Below, piece by piece: positions 59,401 to 64,000 of a DNA stretch of 64,000 nt. Source of the DNA: JBNKHG01 sp050290225 (GTDB lineage Bacteria; Pseudomonadota; Gammaproteobacteria; Pseudomonadales; Cellvibrionaceae); contig JBNKHG010000013.1 of assembly GCA_050290225.1 (NCBI GenBank), positions 123,686 through 187,685 of the forward strand, written 5' to 3'. Numbering within the stretch: position 1 is the first letter of the stretch; every line of letters starts with the position of its first letter. The position numbers and the translations under genes are program-made. Below the pieces are notes generated by a model. That model saw nothing but the letters and a program-made list of their open reading frames with translations. It made no database searches and was not told the DNA's origin.

Positions 59401-60552
59401 ATGCGACAAGTTGTGGTAGACGATACAACCCTCAGGGATGGAGAACAAAGCGCGGGTGTGGCGTTTAACGCCGAGGAAAAAATCACTATTGCGACGTTGC
59501 TGGCCCGGATAGGGGTCCCGGAGCTTGAAATCGGTATTCCGGCCATGGGCCGTGAAGAACAGGACGTGATGAGGGCGATTGCCAGCAGCAACCTTGGGCC
59601 TAACCTGTTGGCCTGGTGCCGTATGACCGAAGCGGATTTGCGCGCAGCCGCAGATACCGGCGTCGATATGGTTGATCTGTCGATTCCCGTATCGGATCAG
59701 CAGATCGCCGGAAAACTCAATAGCAACCGCAATGACATTCTGTCGAGGATTGACAGCCTGGTACCCATGGCCAGGGATATGGGTTTTGCGGTGTGTGTCG
59801 GTTGTGAGGATGCGTCTCGCGCCGATCCCGAATTTATCTATCAAGTGGCCGACGTCGCACAGCGGGCAGGCGCCAGGCGCTTGCGTTATGCCGATACCGT
59901 GGGAGCTTTGGATCCGTTCGCCACCTATCAGAAAATCCAGGCGCTGGTTGCCGGGAGTGATCTGGAAATCGAAATGCATGCCCATGACGATTACGGCCTG
60001 GCCACGGCCAACACCCTGGCTGCGGTTGCCGCGGGCGCCAGTCATATCAATACCACGGTCAATGGATTGGGAGAACGGGCGGGTAACGCGCCACTGGAGG
60101 AACTGGTACTGGCGTTAAAGCATCTGCACGGGGTTGATACCGGTGTGGATGTCAGTCAGATCACGCAGGTTTCCAAATATGTTGAATCCGCTTCCGGCAG
60201 GCCGGTTCACTGGCAGAAAAGCATCGTTGGCGAAGGTGTTTTTGTGCACGAGGCCGGCATCCACGTCGATGGCTTGCTGAAGGATCAACATAACTACCAG
60301 TTCCTGAATCCCCGCGACCTGGGACGCGAGCATCTATTTGTTCTGGGCAAACATTCAGGAACCGCGCTGTTAAAGTGCCACTATCGGGAACTGGGCGTAG
60401 AGTTGGAAGCCTGGCAATTACCGTTGTTGCTGGACAAAGTGCGCCGTTACGCGACGGCCTGCAAGTGCAGCCCTTCGGCAGAGGTACTGCTGGAATTTCT
60501 CGATGAACTGGGATCCGCTCCCTGTGTAATGACTGTGAGCCAGGGTGCATAA
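59401..60552 (+). CDS. nifV: Homocitrate synthase NifV
   Basis: 383-residue DRE-TIM enzyme condensing acetyl-CoA and 2-oxoglutarate to homocitrate, the organic ligand of FeMo-co. Motifs are DDTTLRDGEQSAGVAF at the N-terminus and HAHDDYGLATANTLAAV in the barrel. The HKV-like lid region is EAGIHVDGLLKDQHNYQ. First gene of the nifV-cysE-orf-nifWZM unit. Confidence 0.96.
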   Translation: MRQVVVDDTTLRDGEQSAGVAFNAEEKITIATLLARIGVPELEIGIPAMGREEQDVMRAIASSNLGPNLLAWCRMTEADLRAAADTGVDMVDLSIPVSDQQIAGKLNSNRNDILSRIDSLVPMARDMGFAVCVGCEDASRADPEFIYQVADVAQRAGARRLRYADTVGALDPFATYQKIQALVAGSDLEIEMHAHDDYGLATANTLAAVAAGASHINTTVNGLGERAGNAPLEELVLALKHLHGVDTGVDVSQITQVSKYVESASGRPVHWQKSIVGEGVFVHEAGIHVDGLLKDQHNYQFLNPRDLGREHLFVLGKHSGTALLKCHYRELGVELEAWQLPLLLDKVRRYATACKCSPSAEVLLEFLDELGSAPCVMTVSQGA

Positions 60553-60580
60553 GCGCCGATAATGAGTTGGGATAGATTTC

Positions 60581-61432
60581 ATGACCCGTGAAAGCGACGT
60601 TAAACAACTGCAGCATGCCAGCCCGCCGGGGTTCTGGACGATGTGGAAGGAGGATGTTCACTGTGTATTCCAGCGAGACCCTGCCGCACGCACCGCGTTT
60701 GAAGTGGTCACCACCTATCCCGGCGTACAGGCTGTCGCACTGCACAGAGTCAGTCACACCCTTTGGCTACGGGGATGGCGTTACCTGCCTCGCCTTATAG
60801 CGTTTTTGGCCAGAGTATTGACCAATGTGGATATTCATCCGGGCGCACGTGTAGGACGGCGCTTCTTCATCGACCACGGTGCCTGTGTGGTGATTGGTGA
60901 AACAGCGGTCATTGGTAACGACGTAACCTTTTACCACGGCGTGACACTCGGGGGTACCAGCTGGAACAAAGGCCGTAGACACCCTGAAATTGGCAATGGC
61001 GTGATGTTGGGGGCGGGGGCCAAAATTCTGGGGCCGATACGCGTGGGCGATAACGTGCGGGTGGGTGCGAACTCAGTGGTTGTGGAAGAGGTCCCCGACA
61101 ACTGCACGGTGGTGGGTATTCCCGGCAAGATTGTTGCCGGTACAAACCGCAATCGGCAGCACAAACACGGTATTGACTTGAACCACCACCTGATTCCCGA
61201 CCCTGTTGGCAAGGCGATCGAATGCCTGTTGGACCGTATGGATGCCCTGGAGAAGAACCTTCAGCACAGCGGCGCGATTGCGCAAGACTACCAGCGTACG
61301 CGCTATCAGGGTTGTGAAGTGGACAACCAGATTTGTGAATCGGATTGTGCCGTTTCCGAGTACGGCCAGTCGATGTACGACCAGCCAGAGGAGTATGCGG
61401 TAGAGCCAGTAATCAACCGGGCAGCTTCATAG
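60581..61432 (+). CDS. cysE: Serine O-acetyltransferase (nif-linked CysE)
   Basis: 283 residues. Left-handed beta-helix hexapeptide repeats follow the N-terminal helices: IHPGARVGRRFFIDHGACVV and GVTLGGTSWNKGRRHPEIGN (partial). It makes O-acetylserine for cysteine supply to NifS. The long C-terminal tail (about 60 residues, with three Cys) exceeds the usual length. Position after nifV equals cysE1 in A. vinelandii. Confidence 0.93.
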   Translation: MTRESDVKQLQHASPPGFWTMWKEDVHCVFQRDPAARTAFEVVTTYPGVQAVALHRVSHTLWLRGWRYLPRLIAFLARVLTNVDIHPGARVGRRFFIDHGACVVIGETAVIGNDVTFYHGVTLGGTSWNKGRRHPEIGNGVMLGAGAKILGPIRVGDNVRVGANSVVVEEVPDNCTVVGIPGKIVAGTNRNRQHKHGIDLNHHLIPDPVGKAIECLLDRMDALEKNLQHSGAIAQDYQRTRYQGCEVDNQICESDCAVSEYGQSMYDQPEEYAVEPVINRAAS

Positions 61433-61517
61433 CGGGACTGTTCGTGGGGTGGCACTGCCGGTACCGCGGACCACTCCGGCACCGGATTCTGATATCGCGC
61501 GGCGAGGGAGAAGAACG

Positions 61518-62057
61518 ATGGATTTACACGATTTTTATGGCGATAAAATGTATTTCGATGAGGCGTTGCCAGCCTCGGTTCCCGCTTTACTGAATATGGC
61601 TTCTGAAGCCTACAGTGAGGGGGCCGCGGAGGAACACCTGTTAAAGGCATACTTTACGGCTCCGGAGAGTTTGACTGTCCTGGTGGCGCTGTACCGGTAC
61701 TACTACTATCAACATCGCTATGAAACGGCGTTGACGGCCGCCCATCGTGCGATGTCCGTCGCGGCCAAGCGACTGGGCTTTACCAGCACCTGGGAATCGC
61801 TCGATATGGAAGAACTGGGTTACGGTGTCCTTCAATCAATGATGCTTGTGCGATTTTATTTGCTGTCTCTGAAGGGAGCGGGTTATCTCAATGTGCGTAT
61901 CGGCAATATGGAAGAGGGGACAGCCATGTTGGAAAAAGTGATGGCACTGGACTCCGAAGACCGGTTGGGCGTGGCGCCCCTGCTGCAAACCATAGAAGGT
62001 TACCAGCGGCGGGTGGAGGCTAATTTTGGTGTCCTGAAACTGGCATCGTCCCGTTAA
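61518..62057 (+). CDS. Nif-operon helical repeat protein
   Basis: 179 residues with TPR-like helix pairs: a first unit around ASEAYSEGAAEEHLLKAYFT, then YRYYYYQHRYETALTAAHRA, and GNMEEGTAMLEKVMALD near the end. Not recognised beyond that; uncharacterised genes occur here in related nif clusters. The ATG has GGAGAAG upstream. Possibly an assembly factor scaffold. Confidence 0.75.
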   Translation: MDLHDFYGDKMYFDEALPASVPALLNMASEAYSEGAAEEHLLKAYFTAPESLTVLVALYRYYYYQHRYETALTAAHRAMSVAAKRLGFTSTWESLDMEELGYGVLQSMMLVRFYLLSLKGAGYLNVRIGNMEEGTAMLEKVMALDSEDRLGVAPLLQTIEGYQRRVEANFGVLKLASSR

Positions 62058-62153
62058 CGGGAGCGCTCTCCTGGTCGAGGGCTCCACTGGCACGTGTGCC
62101 ACCTTGTGACTGCCAATTTACACAATCTGCCATAGATGACAAAGGTGATATCG

Positions 62154-62486
62154 ATGAGTGACTTTAATTTGCAGGACGATCTCGAGGAGTTGAGTTCGGC
62201 GGAAGATTTTCTGGATTATTTTGACATTGAGTACGATCCAACTGTGGTGTTTATCAACCGCTTGCATATTATGCAGCGCTTTCACGATTACCTGGCGCAG
62301 GGCGCTGACAGTATGCCATCCGAAGACAATCAGCCGGCGCTGAAAACTGTGTATCAACGCTTATTGAAGCAAGCCTACCAGGACTTTGTAGAGTCCGATG
62401 CGGTCACCGAAAAAGTCTTTAAGGTATTTAAAATGCACGAACCGCAGACCACCTTTGTGTCCCTGGATCAGATAATGGAATCCTAG
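62154..62486 (+). CDS. nifW: Nitrogenase-stabilising protein NifW
   Basis: 110 residues. The family core is ELSSAEDFLDYFDIEYDP and NRLHIMQRFHDYL. NifW protects or stabilises the MoFe protein, reportedly against oxygen. The start at 62154 has AAAGGTG seven bases before it; a further ATG at 62136 would add six residues. Confidence 0.94.
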   Translation: MSDFNLQDDLEELSSAEDFLDYFDIEYDPTVVFINRLHIMQRFHDYLAQGADSMPSEDNQPALKTVYQRLLKQAYQDFVESDAVTEKVFKVFKMHEPQTTFVSLDQIMES

Positions 62487-62491
62487 TCGCT

Positions 62492-62944
62492 ATGAAACCG
62501 CGCTACGATTATGGCAGTGAAGTGCGCCTGACTCGCAATGTTCGCAACGACGGTACCTACCCGGGCGAAGAGGTGGGCAAATTGTTGGTCAAGAGCGGAG
62601 AAGTGGGCGCCGTCTACGACGTCGGCACCTACCTGCAGGATCAGTTGATCTACCGCGTTCATTTCCTGCAGGCGGGCCGGACCGTGGGCTGCCGTGAGGA
62701 GGAACTGATTCCCGCCGATGCACCCTGGGTTCAGAACCGCTTCGAGTTTCGTGAGCGGGTGATTGCCACCCAGGGCCTGGCCGTTCAGGGGCAGGTCGTG
62801 ATTGCGCAAGGCGCGCAAGGGGAAGTGGAGAAGGTGATCAAAAATGAAGTGGGTCCGGTTTTCTACCATGTGCGGTTTTCGGGCAAAGTGTACCAGATTC
62901 CCGAACACTCACTGGTATCTGCCGCGTCGCAGCCGAGTCAATAA
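62492..62944 (+). CDS. nifZ: P-cluster maturation protein NifZ
   Basis: 150 residues with the duplicated SH3-like NifZ motif: YGSEVRLTRNVRNDGTYPGE near the N-terminus and FREVIA... region (RFEFRERVIATQGLAVQGQV). Needed for the second P-cluster of the MoFe protein. Five bases after nifW. Confidence 0.94.
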   Translation: MKPRYDYGSEVRLTRNVRNDGTYPGEEVGKLLVKSGEVGAVYDVGTYLQDQLIYRVHFLQAGRTVGCREEELIPADAPWVQNRFEFRERVIATQGLAVQGQVVIAQGAQGEVEKVIKNEVGPVFYHVRFSGKVYQIPEHSLVSAASQPSQ

Positions 62945-62947
62945 GCC

Positions 62948-63814
62948 ATGAGCCTACCCAAGCAAGACAGCAAGCTATACATGCCTGACGAGTATCGTTA
63001 CGCCGCCTTGCAAGTGGCGGTGAACAAATACGGTAAGTCACTGACTCAGCTCGATCAGGACAGCCGGCGGGAAGCGGAAGCCATCGCTTTGCGCCAATAC
63101 GAGATCCAGAGTCGGGTGCTGTCCAGTCCCGATGCCGGCTCGGTGGTAATCTCCGGGGAAAGGCTCGACAGATCTGTCAGCGAGATTATTGCGCGTTATG
63201 CATCACCGGAGGAATTTTATCGGGAGCTGGAGGACAATGGCCTGGATATCGAACAATTTCACAGTGCCCTGGACCGGGAGCTGCGCGTCGAAGCGGTGAT
63301 GGACAAGATTTCCGCCTCGGCGGAACCCTGTTCGGATACCGACGCGAGACTCTACTATTACCTGCATCCCTCCAAGTTCCAGCAACCGGAAACCCGCGAG
63401 GCGAGCCACATACTGATCACCGTCAATCCGGACTTCCCGGAGAACTGTCAGGACGAAGCCTACAGCCGCCTGGCCAGGATCGCGGACCGTGTTCACAAAA
63501 AACCACACCGATTTGCCGAACAGGCGCAAAAGCATTCCGAGTGCCCGACGGCGATGAACGGCGGGCGCCTGGGACGTTTGCCGTGCAATACGCTGTTTCC
63601 TTCGTTGGATAAAGAACTGTTTGCAATGAAAGAGGGCAGCATCAGCGATATCATAGAGTCGCCAATCGGCTACCATTTGTTGTTTTGTGAGAAAATCCAC
63701 CCAGCCGGTTTGGTACCCGTCAGTCAGGCGCTGCCTGCCATCATCGAAAAGCTGACAGAGCGCAACCGCAAAAACCGCCAACGTGAGTGGTTGAAACAGT
63801 TGCTGGAAGATTAA
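62948..63814 (+). CDS. nifM: NifM peptidyl-prolyl isomerase
   Basis: 288 residues. The C-terminal PpiC/parvulin domain (about 155-255) is visible in EASHILITV, GGRLGRLPCNTLFPSLDKEL and SDIIESPIGYHLLFCEKIHP. NifM is required for folding of active NifH in gamma-proteobacterial diazotrophs. The last nif gene in the window; three bases after nifZ. Confidence 0.94.
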   Translation: MSLPKQDSKLYMPDEYRYAALQVAVNKYGKSLTQLDQDSRREAEAIALRQYEIQSRVLSSPDAGSVVISGERLDRSVSEIIARYASPEEFYRELEDNGLDIEQFHSALDRELRVEAVMDKISASAEPCSDTDARLYYYLHPSKFQQPETREASHILITVNPDFPENCQDEAYSRLARIADRVHKKPHRFAEQAQKHSECPTAMNGGRLGRLPCNTLFPSLDKELFAMKEGSISDIIESPIGYHLLFCEKIHPAGLVPVSQALPAIIEKLTERNRKNRQREWLKQLLED

Positions 63815-64000
63815 GCGCTTTGGGTTGGGAGGCTTTTGACGAGAGATTGTACGTAATATAGCGATTTTCCTTTTCTCGGTTTGGTTTTTAATAATGAGAC
63901 CGCCGAGGGGAGACAGGGGTGTTGACGCCGCCCTGCAAACGCCGGAGTGCCGGACCACCCTGTTTGAAGGGCTTGTCGGGCACATCCCTGTGCCCTGCTT
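63815..64000. other. Window end after nifM
   Basis: About 190 bases with no supportable gene or terminator. A leftward open frame over nifM continues here but is a shadow of nifM. Confidence 0.4.

Noticed and set aside
63203..63985. Leftward open frame over the end of nifM and the window edge
   Set aside because: Overlaps the PpiC domain of nifM throughout; no recognised family.
1..64000. CRISPR array, rRNA or tRNA genes
   Set aside because: No regularly spaced 25-40-base direct repeats, no rRNA sequence, and no cloverleaf with a TTCGANNC-type arm was found by eye.

Overview
The window reads as a chromosome segment of a free-living or symbiotic diazotrophic gammaproteobacterium. The evidence is the rarA-crcB-serS-cysG order at the left end, typical gammaproteobacterial accessory genes (hspQ, cbpA-cbpM), and a very large nif region (about 22.6-63.8 kb) whose gene content and order resemble the two Azotobacter vinelandii nif clusters joined together. 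A marine relative of Teredinibacter/Cellvibrionales is my best guess from memory. No rRNA or tRNA gene, CRISPR array or intact insertion sequence was seen.

Layout. 0-4.2 kb: housekeeping genes (rarA 3' part, crcB, serS, cysG). 4.2-10 kb: two small proteins, a secreted octaheme cytochrome with HEAT/TPR repeats, a leader region with three mutually exclusive hairpins in front of a MATE exporter, and hspQ. 10-16.8 kb: a persulfide-sensor-like ArsR regulator divergent from a five-gene sulfide operon (type I sulfide:quinone reductase, RND exporter, LolA-like protein, beta-barrel protein, DUF2892 protein). 16.8-22.5 kb: an ATP-grasp/QEGLA-protease pair and a cbpA-cbpM-DUF211-VIT-like operon. 22.6-64 kb: nitrogen fixation.

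The nif region can be divided into sigma-54/NifA units by visible -24/-12 elements (GG-N10-GC) and TGT-N10-ACA sites. They are sir2-globin (leftward) opposite nifHDKTY-orf-lrv; nifEN-nifX-DUF269-CCE_0567-fdxB-fesI-orf(-DUF364); clpX-rhodanese-modBC; nifF opposite nifB-fdxN-nifQ-rhdN-grx-bolA-nafY-clpP; iscA-nifU-nifS; and nifV-cysE-orf-nifWZM. Together they encode the nitrogenase structural proteins, FeMo-cofactor assembly (NifB, E, N, V, Q, X, Y, NafY), Fe-S supply (IscA, NifU, NifS, Grx, BolA, rhodaneses, CysE), electron carriers (NifF, FdxN, FdxB, FesI), molybdate import and a nif-linked ClpXP protease. nifA, nifL, rnf and modA are not in the window.

Between nifS and nifV lies an 8-kb block unrelated to known nif genes. 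It holds a protocatechuate-type extradiol dioxygenase (ligAB), a cytochrome P450 with its [2Fe-2S] ferredoxin, two AraC/PobR-like regulators, and a leftward ExbB/ExbD-like four-gene set whose first gene is split by an in-frame TAG. Two large inverted-repeat (MITE-like) elements and many short tandem repeats sit in nif intergenic spaces. The most unusual points are the bidirectional nifH/sir2-globin promoter, the nif-embedded ClpX+ClpP pair, the aromatic island and ExbB/D-like set inside the nif cluster, and the attenuator-like leader before the MATE gene.
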